Source: Callipepla californica brunnescens (Eukaryota; Chordata; Aves; Galliformes; Odontophoridae). From it: DNA of 64,000 nucleotides. Shown here in pieces: positions 29,205-40,509 of this stretch (position 1 is its first letter; every line of letters begins with the position of its first letter). Under the pieces are notes generated by a model. It worked only from the letters and a program-made list of their open reading frames with translations. It made no database searches and had not been told where the DNA came from. The stretch is from NCBI GenBank assembly GCA_023055505.1, contig JALIRH010000030.1, positions 7,188,001 to 7,252,000 of the forward strand, in the 5' to 3' direction. A program made the position numbers and the translations under genes.

Positions 29205-30788
29205 CACGGGAGACATCAACCATGCCAATATTGGTTGGAAGGAGAACAAGGCAGAGCACCAGCAATCCAAGAGTTTCCTGGAATGAGTTGAAGATAAGTT
29301 CTTCTTCCAGGTGGTGCAGGAACCCAAGAGACATTGTGCTATGCTGGAACTCATCAATGTCTTCCCAGCAAGGAGAGGCTGATGAGTAATGTGGAGCTCC
29401 AGGGCCAAAAAATGATGGAGTTCAAGATCTTTACTGCATCAACGTGGGTATGCAGCAAGCTCACGACTCTGCACTTCAGGAGAGCAGACATTGACCTCTT
29501 CAGAGAACTACTTGGCAGGGTGATATGGTATAAAGCCCTGGAGGGAAGAGCAGACCAAGAAAAATTGTCAGTATTCAAGGGCCATCTTCTCCAAGCCCAG
29601 GAGCAGTGCATGCCACAATGGAGGAGGGCAGGCAAGGATGCCAGGAGGCATCAGTGAATTGACCTGTTGCTCCTGTACTTACTTATCTGTCATAGTTGAA
29701 AGGCCATAGGAGTGTGGTGAAGTTCCCACTGTCTGTAGAAAGGGAAACATAACCCCCTATTTTCAAGAAGGGGAAAAAAGAAAATCCAGGGAACTACAGG
29801 CCAGTCAGTCTCACCTCTGTGCCTGGCAAGATCATGGAGCAGATCCTCCTGAAGACCCATCTAAGGCACATGGAAAATAAAGACAGGGTGATTGGTGGTA
29901 ACCAACACGGCTTCACCAAGATCATGTCATGCCTGACAAACATGGTGGCCTTTTATGATGGAGTTATGGCGTTAGTGGAGAAAGGAAGAGCAGCTCATGT
30001 CATCTACATGGACTTGTCCAAAGCATTGGACACACTGCCACGTGACATCCTGGTCACCAATTTGGATAGAAATTGATTTGAAGGACAGAACATTCCTTGG
30101 GTATGGAATTGACTGAACAGTTCCACTCAGAGAGTTGTGGTCAATGGCTCAGTGTCCAAATGGAGTCCGGTGATGAGTGGTGTCCCTCAGGGATCAGTGC
30201 TGGGACCAGTGTTACTTAACATCGTTGTAGGAGACATAGGCTGTGGGATAGAGTGCACCCTCAGCAAGTTCGTGAATGACACCAAAAGGAGTGGTGCAGT
30301 TGACATGCTAGAGGGAAGAGGGTACCATCCAAAGGCACCTGGACAGCCTTGAGAGATGGGCCTATGCCAGCCTCATGAAATTCAGCAAAGTCAATTGCAA
30401 GGTCCTGGCACAAATATGAGCACAGAAGGGATTGAGAGCAGCCCTGAGAAGGACCCCACCTGGAGTACTGCATCCAGTTCTGGAGCCCCCAACACAAGAA
30501 GGACATGCAGCTGTTGGAGCAGGTCCAGAGAAGGGCTACAAAGATGATGAGAGGGCTGGAGCAGCTCCCCTACGAGGACAGGCTGAGAGATCTGGGGCTT
30601 TTCAGCCTGGAGAAGAGAAGGCTCCAGGGAGGCCTTAGGGAGGCCTTCCAGTACCTGGAGGGGACCCACAGGAGAGCTGGGAAGGAACGCTTTATAAGGG
30701 AATATAGCAGCAGAACAAGGGAAATTGGCTTAGAACTGGAAGAGGATGCAGTTAGACAAGATACTAGGAGAAATTCCACCTGTGAGTG
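29205..30788 (+). repeat. CR1 LINE fragment (endonuclease and RT parts)
   Basis: Reading with frame changes gives a CR1 endonuclease part (GDINHANIGWKEN near 29210), linker and RT ([16 protein letters not shown] near 29800, [12 protein letters not shown] near 29910, [12 protein letters not shown] near 30170) and the end of ORF2 to about 30780. Multiple stops and deletions. The family 1 provirus copy 2 starts in its tail. Confidence 0.8.
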
Positions 30789-31139
30789 TGTCATGGTTTT
30801 CTGATTTTTGGCATTAGTATTCCACATCATAACATCATGTAGTGCATTAAGAATTAAAGAGTTAATACTCCAGCTCTATGGATCATTGATAATTCTGTGT
30901 ATACTTGCCTCAGAACAAGCAAGATGCCCTCCAGTCCAAACTCAACAACCCTCAGTGTCAACAAGATAGTCTCCAGTGTGAGCAAGATGCCCTCCAACCT
31001 GAAAGAGACACCCTCCAGTCTGAATGAGACATCCTCCTGTCTGAACGGTACTCCTTCAGAACTGAGCGAGGTGCCTACCAGCCACAATAGCCCCTGCCCC
31101 TCAGCCAGGTGGGGGGAAAGGGATAATAGAGTGTATCAG

Positions 31140-34100
31140 ACTGTGTAGATTCGATGGCCTGGCACATCAGAACCACAAAAATATAAGGCACTGGTGGACA
31201 CTGGTGCACAGTATACTCTAATGTCCTCGAGTCGCCAAGGGACAGAATTAATCTATATTTCTGGGGTGACTGGGATTTCCCAAGAGTTGACCAAGTTGGA
31301 GGCTGAAATAAGCCTCACTGGTAAAGACTGGCAAAATTTTGACAGTCCTATTGTGACTGGCCCAGGGGCTCCATGTATACTTGTTATTGTTTACCTCAAA
31401 AGGGGATATTTGAAGGATCTCAAGGGGTATCGATGGGCTTTTGGAATAGCTGCTGTGGACACAGATAACATTAGGCAGCGGACTGCTTTGCCTGGCCTGT
31501 CAGTAGATCCATCTGTTGTGGGGTTGCTACAAGTGGAGAAGCAACAGGTCCCGATTGCTACAAAAACGGTGCACAGATGACAGTACTGCACCAACAGGGA
31601 TCCCTTGCTCCCCATTCATAACTTGATCTGTCAGCTAGAGAGCCAGGGAGTGATCAGCAAAACCCACTCACCGTTTAGCTGCCATTTATTGCCAGTGTGT
31701 AAAGCCGGTGGAGAATGGAGGCTGACTGTAGATGACCGTGGCCTGAATGAAGTCACACCCCCACTGAGTGCTGCTGTGCCAGACATGCTTCAACTCCAGT
31801 ATGAACTGGAGTCAAAAGCAGCCAAGTGGTATGCCACGATTGACATTGCTAACGCCTTCTTTTCAATTCCCTTAGCCACAGAATGCAGGCCGCAGTTTGC
31901 CTTCACCTGGAGAGGCGTTCAGTACACCTGGAACCGTTTGCCCCGGGGGTGGAAGCACAGCCCAACCATTTGCCATGGATTGATCCAAACTGCATTGGAA
32001 CAGGGCGGCGCTCCTGAGCATCTGCAGTACATCGATGATATTGCTGTATGGGGCAATACAGCAGAGGAAGTTTTTAAGAAAGGAGAGACAATAATACAGA
32101 TCCTCCTGCGAGCTGGCTTCGCTATTAAGCGAAGCAAAGTGAAAGGACCTGCACAAGAAATTCAGTTCCTAGGCATAAAGTGGCAAGATGGACGTCGTCA
32201 CATCCCAACAGATGTGACTGACAAAATTACTGCCATGTCTCCACCCACCAGAAAGACAGAGACCCAAGCTTTTTTGGGTGTAGTGGGCTTTTGGAGAATG
32301 CATGTTCCAAACTACAGCCTCATTGTGAGCCCCCTTTATCAGGTGACCCGGAAGAAGAATGATTTTGTGTGGGGCCCTGAGCAGCAGTAGGCTTTTGAGC
32401 AAATTAAGCAAGAGATGGCCCGTGCTGTGGCCCTGGGGCCAGTGCAGACGGGACAGGATGTAAAGAACATCCTCTACACTGCTGCTGGAAAGGGAGGTCC
32501 CACTTGGAGTTTGTGGCAAAGAGCTTTTGGAGAGACTCGAGGCCGACCCCTTGGTTTCTGGAGCCGAGCATACAGGGGGAGCGCTACACTCCAACTGAGA
32601 AGGAGATCTTAGCCGCGTATGAGGGGGTTCGAGCTGTTTCCGAAGTAATCGGTACTGAAACGCAGCTCCTTCTGGCACCTCGACTGCCAGTACTGAACTG
32701 GATGTTTAAAGGAACAGTTCCCTCTACCCATCATGCTACTGATGCCACTTGGAGTAAATGGATTGCGCTGATTACACAGCGAGTTCAGATGGGGAACCCC
32801 AACCATCCAGGAATCCTGGAGGTGATCATGGACTGGCCTGAAGGTAAAAAGTTTGGAACAACACCAGCACAGGAGGTGTCACGTGCTAAAGAAGCCCGAC
32901 CATATAATGAACTAACAGAAGATGAAAAGAGATACGCCCTGTTCACAGATGGATCGTGTCGCATTGTGGGAAAGCACCGCAAATGGAAATCTGCTGTGTG
33001 GAGTCCCATGCAACAAGTTGCAGAGGCCACTGAAGGAGAAGGAGAATCAAGTCAATTTGCAGAGGTAAAGGCTGTCCAATTAGCCTTAAATATTGCTGAA
33101 CGTGAGAGGTGGCCAGTGCTTTATCTTTACACTGTCTCATGGATGGTGGCAAATGCTTTATGGGGGTGGTTACAGCAGTGGAAACAAAATGGTTGGCAAC
33201 AGAGGGGTAAACCTATTTGGGCCGCTGAACTGTGGAAAGATATTGCTGCCCGAATAAAGAACATGGTTGTAAAGGTGCGCCGTGTAGATGCTCATGTTCC
33301 TAAGAGCCGGGCAACTGAAGAACAACAAAACAACCACCAAGTAGATGGAGCTGCCAAAGTTAAGGTGACTCAAGTAGACTTGGACTGGCAACATAAGAGT
33401 GAATTATTTCTAGCTCGGTGGGCCCATGAGACCTCGGGCCATCAAGGAAGGGACACGACCTATAAGTGGGCTAGAGACCGAGGGGTGGACTTAACTATGG
33501 ATGCCATCGCACAGGTGATCCATGACTGTGATACATGCGCCGCAATTAAACAAGCCAAGAGGATGAAACCTCTTTGGGAGGAAGGGCGATGGCAAAAATA
33601 TAAATATGGGGAGGCGTGGCAGGTTGATTATATCACCTTGCCACGATCTCGCAATGGTAAGCGTTATGTGCTCACCATGGTCGAGGTGACCACTGGGTGG
33701 CTTGAAACATACGCAGTACCCCATGCTACCGCCCGAAACACCATTCTAGGTCTGGAGAAACAAGTCCTGTGGCGACATGGTACTCCAGAAAGAATTGAGT
33801 CTGATAATGGAACTCATTTTAAAAATTCTCCTGTAGATACTTGGGCCAAAAATCATGGCATTGAGTGGATTTATCATATCCCCTATCATGCACCAGCTTC
33901 TGGTAAAAGTGAAAGGTACAATGGATTGTTAAAAACAATGTTGAAAGCAATGGGTGGTGGAACATTTAAGCACTGGGAGAAAAATTTGTCAGAAGCCACC
34001 TGGTTGGTCAACACCCAAGGATCCATCAATCGCAATGGTCCTGCCCAATCCAGCTCTCTGGCTACTGTAGAGGGAGATAAGGTCCCTGTAGTACATGTAA

Positions 34101-34270
34101 AGAACATGTTGGGAAAAGCAGTTTGGGTACCTCCAGCTTCTGGAAAGGGCAAACCTCTCCGCGGAACTGTCTTTGCACAGGGACCTGGGTCTACCTGGTG
34201 GGTGATGCAGAAGAATGGGGATGTTCAATGTATATCACAAGGGAATTTGATGTCTGGAGACCGCCCTTAG
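31140..34270 (+). pseudogene. pol: pro-pol of family 1 copy 2, with a long open RNase H-integrase frame
   Basis: Protease near 31190-31560. RT from about 31605 with YIDD near 32031; the frame ends in a TAG at 32388 where copy 1 has CAG. A 7-nt gap near 32580 against copy 1 shifts the frame. From about 32504 to 34270 the frame is open (588 codons with the first part out of register), covering the RT-RNase H connection, RNase H (TDGS near 32948), integrase with the HHCC region, the full D, D, E set and the SH3-like C terminus. In RNase H the third catalytic Asp reads Val (YTVSW near 33130; copy 1 has YTDSW). The element is therefore defective, but is the best preserved family 1 pol here. Confidence 0.87.
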
Positions 34271-34385
34271 TAATTCTATGAATATACTTATATATATATA
34301 TTGTGTGCGTGTATCTAACGCACGTTAATCATTGTTCTTCTGTATGTATCAAGCATGATATAGTGATGTGGAATAAGGGGTGGAA

Positions 34386-34822
34386 TGTCATGGTTTCATG
34401 ATTTTTTGGTACTGGTATTCCACATCATGGCATCATGTGGTGCATTGGGAGTCAGGGAGAACTACATTCCCCAGAGGACTTTGCAATGCTTTGTATTTTT
34501 TCACGTGTTTTCCGCTCAGAGGGAACCGATAAAAACTCTCTGCGGTCACGGGACGTTCTCTCTCTTTCCTCTCTCTCTCTCTCGTTTTGTTTGATTCATT
34601 GGGCTTAATTCCAAATTGTATTGCATTATATTGTGTTATTTACTTCCACATGTCTCATTTAGTAAATTAGCTTTTCCCCCTCAGACCGTTGCTGCTGTTT
34701 TGTTTTGGGGCTTATCTCCCTTCTTTCCCTATTCCCCTTCCCCCTTTTTGGGGTGTGGGCCTGTGGGTCTCCTTCCTCGGTTGTTGCGGGGCCGGGCCGA
34801 GCCGGCTCACAGACCCCTGACA
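34386..34822 (+). repeat. 3' LTR of family 1 copy 2
   Basis: 437 bp, TGTCATGG...CCTGACA. It has the TATA-like GATAAAAA near 34530, and a CT tract shorter than in copy 1. A purine tract (AATAAGGGGTGGAA) precedes it. It directly abuts minus-strand family 2 pol at 34823. Confidence 0.85.
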
Positions 34823-36240
34823 GTTGTATCATTGCACCCATGAAATGAGTCCCTTGGTCGCTCTCAATGACTTGTAGTGTCCCATAGGCAGCCATCGATC
34901 TCGTGAGCACCTTGATGGTATATGCCTGGTTGGCTTATGGGACTATCCAGTACCTGCATTAGCCCACTTGCAGTGTCAACACAGGTTACGGCATATCTCG
35001 CCCCCACAGACCGAGGGAGGGGCCCAATATAATCAACCTGCCATCGCTGTAGAGGATTGTGTCCTCTAGCAAGATGGGCTGTAGTTTCAGGCAACGACCT
35101 CGGTCTCATTCTGGAGCAGGCATCACAGTCTCTGCATGCTTGAGCTACGTCCGATAATTGTACGGGCAGTCCCCATGCTTTGGCAGCTGCCCACATGGTC
35201 TTCTGTCCAGCATGCCGCAACTTTCGATGTAACCAGTAGGCAATGTTCTCAGATGGTGAGTTCTCAACCCATCTAACTCGGGCCAGTGTGTCGGCTTCAT
35301 CATTTCCTGGTGACTGTAGGGGTCGGTGACCAGAAACATGGTAGACACGTACAGTTCTGTGTTTGACTGTATTCCATATGTGTGACCACATATCTTTGCC
35401 CCAGATCGGTCGGGAGTGAATAGTCCAGTCCTGGGTAGCCCACTGTGCGATCCAAAGAGTGAGCCCCCGGTACACAGCCCAACTATCTGTGCAGATATTC
35501 AGGATACCGACACCAGGTTCTTTGGTTATAACCATCCACATGGCCCACAGCTCTGCCCACTGGCTGCTTTGACCATCCCCCTCTTCAAACCATATTGTGT
35601 CTGTGGCAGGATGGTATGCTTCTGCTCTCCACTTACTTGGGTTGCCCTTGCTGGACCCATCCGTGTACCAGGCATCTTCAGGAATGGGATATTCTCCTTC
35701 CTGGACGGGACTCTTCTCTGGCGGAGCAACCAAGGCTTGTTTTGGTGCATCACTGTGATATGTCACTGGGCCTAGAATCTTTTGGAGTTCTTCTTTCAAC
35801 GGTGAGGAAGACAGACTACTCCTCAGGCTGAGATAGGCGACCCATCGTGCCACCGTCTGTGCCTGGGCCACCCCTGTCTTAGGGAGGTGGGTCAGATCTC
35901 TTACCCACCCCTGAATTGGAAGAGTGGTCTTAACTACGACTTCAGCTGTCTGGGTTATTGGCTCTACTGCTTGTAATGCAGTATAGGCAGCCAATAGCTG
36001 CTTTTCAATCATACTATATCTTTCTTCTGCTCCATGCTAGACCCGAGACCAAAATCCAATGGGAGTCCGAACAGAACTCTGACGTTGCCACAGGCCCCAG
36101 CAAAAGCCATCCTGAGTAACATGAACATCCAATTCAGCTGGGAGGGTAGGATCGAATATACCCAATGCCTGGGCTTGTTTCACCGCCTGTTTTGCTTGCT
36201 GGAAAGCAACCTGTTCTGATCTCCCCCAGTCCCATTTGAA
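34823..36240 (-). pseudogene. pol: pol of family 2, RNase H and integrase part
   Basis: 36240-36037 codes the end of RT (connection region). The frame 36012-34864 codes RNase H with D (TDGS), E (WAEL), D (TDSW) and the HRPLQSPGNDEADTL end, then integrase zinc-binding HRKLRH and CRDCDAC and the first catalytic Asp (VDYIG). After ASGLMQ the frame breaks; the second catalytic Asp can be read in another frame near 34860, and the element stops at 34823. Motif residues here are better kept than in copy 1 of the family. Confidence 0.85.
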
Positions 36241-36271
36241 AATGCTCCAAATGAAAGACATGGTAAGTTAC

Positions 36272-36328
<57 letters not shown>

Positions 36329-36336
36329 TTTTTAAA

Positions 36337-36353
36337 GCCTGCCTGGCTCGCCA
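36337..36353 (-). promoter_or_regulatory. primer-binding site, tRNA-Arg type
   Basis: On minus, after the LTR end TTACA and two bases, the sequence TGGCGAGCCAGGCAGGC begins with TGG, as primer-binding sites do. From memory it fits the 3' end of a vertebrate tRNA-Arg (ACG type) except for two bases. The other LTR has the same site with one change (37986-38002). Confidence 0.6.
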
Positions 36354-36355
36354 AT

Positions 36356-36689
36356 TGTAAGGCAAATAACCCCAAGGAAAGCACTCAAGGAAATAGTGCG
36401 AAAGATGGTATATTTTTGGTAGGCTTTAAATAGATGGTATACAAATAAACAGCAAAAGAGATTGGCTCACCTCGATGATGGTTGAGGCTCGCCAATAACT
36501 TGACCAGGAAGGGAACTCCAAGAAGAGATCCTTCCCTGCTGGTGGTCAGCCCTTAAATGGGGCCTTGGGAGAGGTGGAGTCAAACTCCACCCCTTCCAAT
36601 CACACTCAGTTGTGCCCCTGCAGCTGACTCAGGGCTTGCCTCAGGTGATCAATCAGTGGTTCAGGCCGTGATTCAACACTTCCCATACA
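36356..36689 (-). repeat. LTR of family 2 (shared middle LTR)
   Basis: 334 bp, on minus TGTATGGGAA...CCTTACA. It is nearly the same as 38005-38338 and the same length. It serves as 3' LTR of the outer and 5' LTR of the inner internal part. Confidence 0.8.
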
Positions 36690-37700
36690 GGCACCAAAGG
36701 GGGTGTCCTGATCTGACACAGGGACATGATAAGGACCCCTTTAGCAATAAGGACTGGAATGTTGACCACAATATCAGCAGGCAATGTACCAGTAACCAGA
36801 GGGACTACCGAACCTCCCACCTCCAGTAATCTCCCCCGAGGTGCAAGTAGGCCACATCAGCATGGTCCTACCTGCACCTTCCGAGACCATTTAATTCTAT
36901 TGATGCCTGGCTTTAGGTTCTCAGGGGCAGGGAGCAGAAGATTGTTCTCATGGCCACGCTGAGGTCTTACCTGGTTATCGGTGTCCATAATTTGAATCCT
37001 AAGCAGGGAGGCCCATACTGTTTGTAACATTTTCAGGGCACTGGTTCTGGCATTGTAGCCTGCGACACCTGTGGATGTTTCTTCCTTCTGTTAGGCACTA
37101 TAAAGTCAGCCAGATTCCAGGTTGTTGTCGGTGCTGCCTGTATTATTCGTACTCCCCATTTTCTGGGAGTACTCTGAAATTTTTGATCATTCCTAAGCTG
37201 TTTCCAGAGCTGTAACAAAACATGGTTTGGTTGCCCATCGATTTTAGCAAAGGCAACCCCGGCCCATATAAGATCATTGAACATGGCCTTCTGGGATACC
37301 CATATGGGTCCTGATCGGGGTATCTGGGGGACAGGCTTCTCAGTTTTCATTGGGAATGCCTCAGCTTCTTCTACCATACGGACACTGCGCCTAGTTCTTA
37401 TGGGCTCTGTTTCCCCAAGGTCTGCCACCAACTGGGCCACCTGTTGGACGACAGCCTCCGAAGCCACCAAGGGGTTTAGTATGGAGACCAAAGTCCAAGT
37501 TTTTTGGTTACTAATGTGCCCAGTTGTTGTTCCAACATTTCAATTTGATCTCTTAACAACTGATTTTCAGATTCTATGTTAGTTATTTCCAGTTTATGTA
37601 AACCCATTATTAGAGGCCAAGCCACAGCAGAAGCGGCTAGCTGATGTTCTTTTGTAACTAGTATGTCCTTATCTAGACCCTGTCAGCCGGGCTGGAGAAG
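36690..37700 (-). pseudogene. gag remnant fused to the end of pol, family 2
   Basis: On minus, 37640-37500 codes a coiled-coil Gag piece (ENQLLRDQIEMLEQQ), then most of the capsid is missing and the basic region with the MFNDLI stretch follows (37491-37033). Near 37030 it jumps into the C-terminal part of pol (MLQTVWASLLRIQI-type sequence) and the post-integrase domain to about 36690. The same gag-to-pol jump occurs at 49960-50129, so both descend from one deleted source. Confidence 0.7.
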
Positions 37701-37859
37701 AAGAAACACTCCCTGTAACCCACAGGGGTCCCCATTTTTCAATAACAGTGGCAAGACCATAATAGGATGATCCCATAAATCCTGGAAGTTGACCAGGAAT
37801 TGTTTGGTTTAAGGGAGTGACGTTCTCACTCCTGCCCTATTTGAAAATGTTCCAAATGA

Positions 37860-37892
37860 AGGACATGGATAGTTATTGAATATGTGTGTATA

Positions 37893-37983
<91 letters not shown>
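37860..37983. repeat. (TA)n and T30 tract in the proviral leader
   Basis: A TA-rich microsatellite (about 37890-37953) is followed by 30 T (37954-37983), directly beside the primer-binding site. A shorter (TA)n at 36279-36322 has the same place in the second leader, where the T run has only six T. Both repeats have expanded independently. Confidence 0.9.
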
Positions 37984-37986
<3 letters not shown>

Positions 37987-38004
37987 CCTGCCTGGCACGC
38001 CAAT

Positions 38005-38338
38005 TGAAGGGCAAATAACCCCAAGGAAAGCACTCAAGGAAATAACGTGAAAGGAGGTATATTTTTGGTAGGCTTTAAGTAGATGGTATACAAATAAACA
38101 GCAAAAGAGATTGGCTCACCTTGACGACAGTCGAGGCTCACCAATAACTTGACCAGGAAGGGAACTCCAAGAAGAGATCCTTCCCTGCTGGTGGTCAGCC
38201 CTTAAATGGGGTCTTGGGAGAGGTGGAGTCAAACTCCACCCCTTCCAATCACACTCAGTTGTGCCCGTGCAGCTGACTCAGGGTTCGCCTCAGGTGATCA
38301 ATCAGTGGTTCAGGCCGTGATTCAACAGTTCCCATACA
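38005..38338 (-). repeat. 5' LTR of family 2 tandem provirus
   Basis: 334 bp; on minus it starts TGTATGGGAACTG at 38338. The inner end reads CTTCA in place of TTACA. It abuts block D at 38339, the same place where block A starts beside unrelated sequence. Confidence 0.8.
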
Positions 38339-39023
38339 GATGGACAATGGTCCCTCCTCACATTGCCAGGTGATTGCCAGCTCCCTCAAGGCATGGTTGT
38401 GCACCAAATTCCTCCAGGGAGAGTCATAACCAATTTCTCCCAACAAAATGGGAACTTTAGTTGTTGTTTTTCCACAGACCTCAGGTTTCCACAAGTTATT
38501 TTAATCATTTGTCCAATCTACCAATGATTACAATTTTCAACAAGTTTCCTCTGCAGTTTCCCACAGCCAACTCCTCCATGTCTGGAATGTCTGGAATGTA
38601 CAAACTGCCTTCACACACTGTAACGCACACACTGCTGCAGCTACAAAAGTAAAAAGCAAAGCTTAACACACTCTGCAGACCTGCCACATACACACACCAC
38701 AGAGAGAGGAAAAAATTGACACGCTTGGCACCCTCACAGTACTACTCACAGCCACGTTCACAGACAACATCACAATGCCGGCAGCCATAACACAACACAG
38801 TTCCCAATGACCCTAGCTCTTCAGTTTCTCCTGGGGGTCTGGAATCTCTCAAGCACACCCTCACCACCTTACTTTCTGAAAGATGTGTTGCCTGGGGGTC
38901 CTGAATCTCTCAACTACTACTCAAACCCCATTTCTCTTGGTGGTCTTCTCTCTAGAACCCCCTCACCATGTTATTTCTGGGAAAAAGAACCCGTTGCACA
39001 CATGGGTCATCTCCATAACTGCA

Positions 39024-39383
39024 TGTGGGGAACTACTCGGGGATCCCCTCACCCTTACTCTCCGTACGTGACAAGCTTCTGTCACGCTTTTGCAGGGGCA
39101 GTACAAAGGAATGCATTGCTGCAATGCAGGGAACATGCAGCTGGTCCCGATGGAGCCTGGATTGGGGGGAGCTCCCTGAGAATCACTCAGTGTGATGTTA
39201 GAAAGCAGCATCCCTTTATTCCTCACGGTGCGCACTGGGCGTCTTGACAAGCAAGCGCACCCTCGCAGAGTTCAGGTTCTGCATTTGAACCGTTCAGACA
39301 GACATCTGCTGTACGCTGGCATACATAGCCCTTCTTTTTCAAGGTCTCACAGGTATGTGCTAATGTCCCTTTGGGCATGCTCA
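39024..39383 (-). repeat. putative solo LTR of an unassigned family
   Basis: About 360 bp, absent from blocks A and C. On minus it runs TGAGCATGCCC...TTCCCCACA, so it has TG and CA ends, and contains AATAAAG near 39215. It has no similarity to the other LTRs here. No convincing target duplication is seen, so the ends are tentative. Confidence 0.45.
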
Positions 39384-40199
39384 GTGGTATTCAGGGTTGA
39401 GTGCCCACCAACTTCTTCCCTTTTTCCACCATCAGCTTCATCCCTGAAACCTCTGACTCACTTGCATCCACTTTTTCCCAGTTTGGAAGATTCCCATTGA
39501 TTATGAGACCACAGCACACAGCTTTTAAAAACAGTGTATATGGAACCTGAGCAAAATGTGCTTGCACGTATTGAGGCAATAAAGTATTCTATTGTGACTC
39601 CAGTGTTTCTTGTGAGGCAAAACCATTGAGGCAGAAAATAAAATTCAATTACGTTCCCAGTGCAGAATTACTGGGACTGTTCACCCACAAAAGCTGAAAT
39701 GGAAAGCTTTAGAAGTAGCACATATGCATTCTTTTTGCTAAGGTAGTATACCAGTTCTTCAACTAATGTATTAATCCCTATGGCTAAGAAAACCAACCTA
39801 TATCACCTGTACACAAACTCCCATGTATGCTGAGAGCAGTTCCTTCTGGGTGGCCTTACAGACTGTAGATATACACCAGCGAACATCAGAGCCGGCCCAC
39901 GTACAGTAGAGATGGTCACCATGCTCACGCCTTCAAAGGAAGACCTAACAGAGAAACCAGGAGAAGTGGTTAGGACAAAACTCAACCAGCTGCAGGGAGA
40001 TGCTGTCCTCTGGACCAGGGCAGACAGTGATTGCCTCTTGCTGAGACATGCTCAGGGCTGAGAGGAGTTAATGGAAAGAAATAAACAGTAAGTAGAGATG
40101 CCTGAGGACACGGATGTGCAAATGTCCCGAGCAAAGGAAACAAAGACACCGCAGAAAGCAATGCTTCATTAGCATAACAAAACTCAGCCCCCACCCTTC

Positions 40200-40509
40200 T
40201 TTAACTGCCCCCTTTACTCCCTCCCCTCCTCCTGTCCCCGGGAGCAGATGTGAGCTGAGAATGAGCGGTGAAAGTGCCCGAGGCCTGGCAGCCGGCTCGG
40301 GGCGTGCTCGCTGTGGCACCTGAGCCTGTGCTGAAGCAGCCAGAGCCTGGCTGGAAGCCATCCGGGCAGCACCGCGGTGGCAGGAGGTGCACCAAGGCCG
40401 TCCTGCGGCCAGCTCCGGGCTGAGGGCACTCGGCATCCTGTGCTCTGCGCGACTCCAAGGAGCCCGGTTGCCTGCAACAGAGCTGGGAGCAGCCTGCTCT
40501 GCACCCAAG
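40200..40509 (+). promoter_or_regulatory. GC-rich promoter and noncoding exon 1 of gene D
   Basis: Nearly identical to 6370-6682, ending in the same donor (AAG|GTAGGT at 40509/40510). Confidence 0.55.

Larger units (their letters stand above)
30789..34822 (+). mobile_element. ERV-L-like provirus, family 1, copy 2
   Basis: Starts TGTCATGG at 30789 and ends CCTGACA at 34822. The 5' LTR is only about 116 bp (30789-30904) and joins directly to the 21-bp heptad units of gag (30905-31080). Protease (D-T-G-A near 31197), RT, RNase H, integrase and a full 3' LTR follow. Flanks GAGTG and GTTGT differ. The left flank is the same CR1 site as for copy 1. Confidence 0.85.
34823..38338 (-). mobile_element. 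tandem family 2 proviruses sharing an LTR
   Basis: Reading on minus: LTR (38338-38005), primer site, AT-rich leader, gag remnant joined to the end of pol, LTR (36689-36356), primer site, leader, then pol from RT end to mid-integrase, cut at 34823 by the family 1 LTR. The arrangement LTR-internal-LTR-internal suggests recombination between proviruses. Each internal part carries a different large deletion. Confidence 0.78.
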
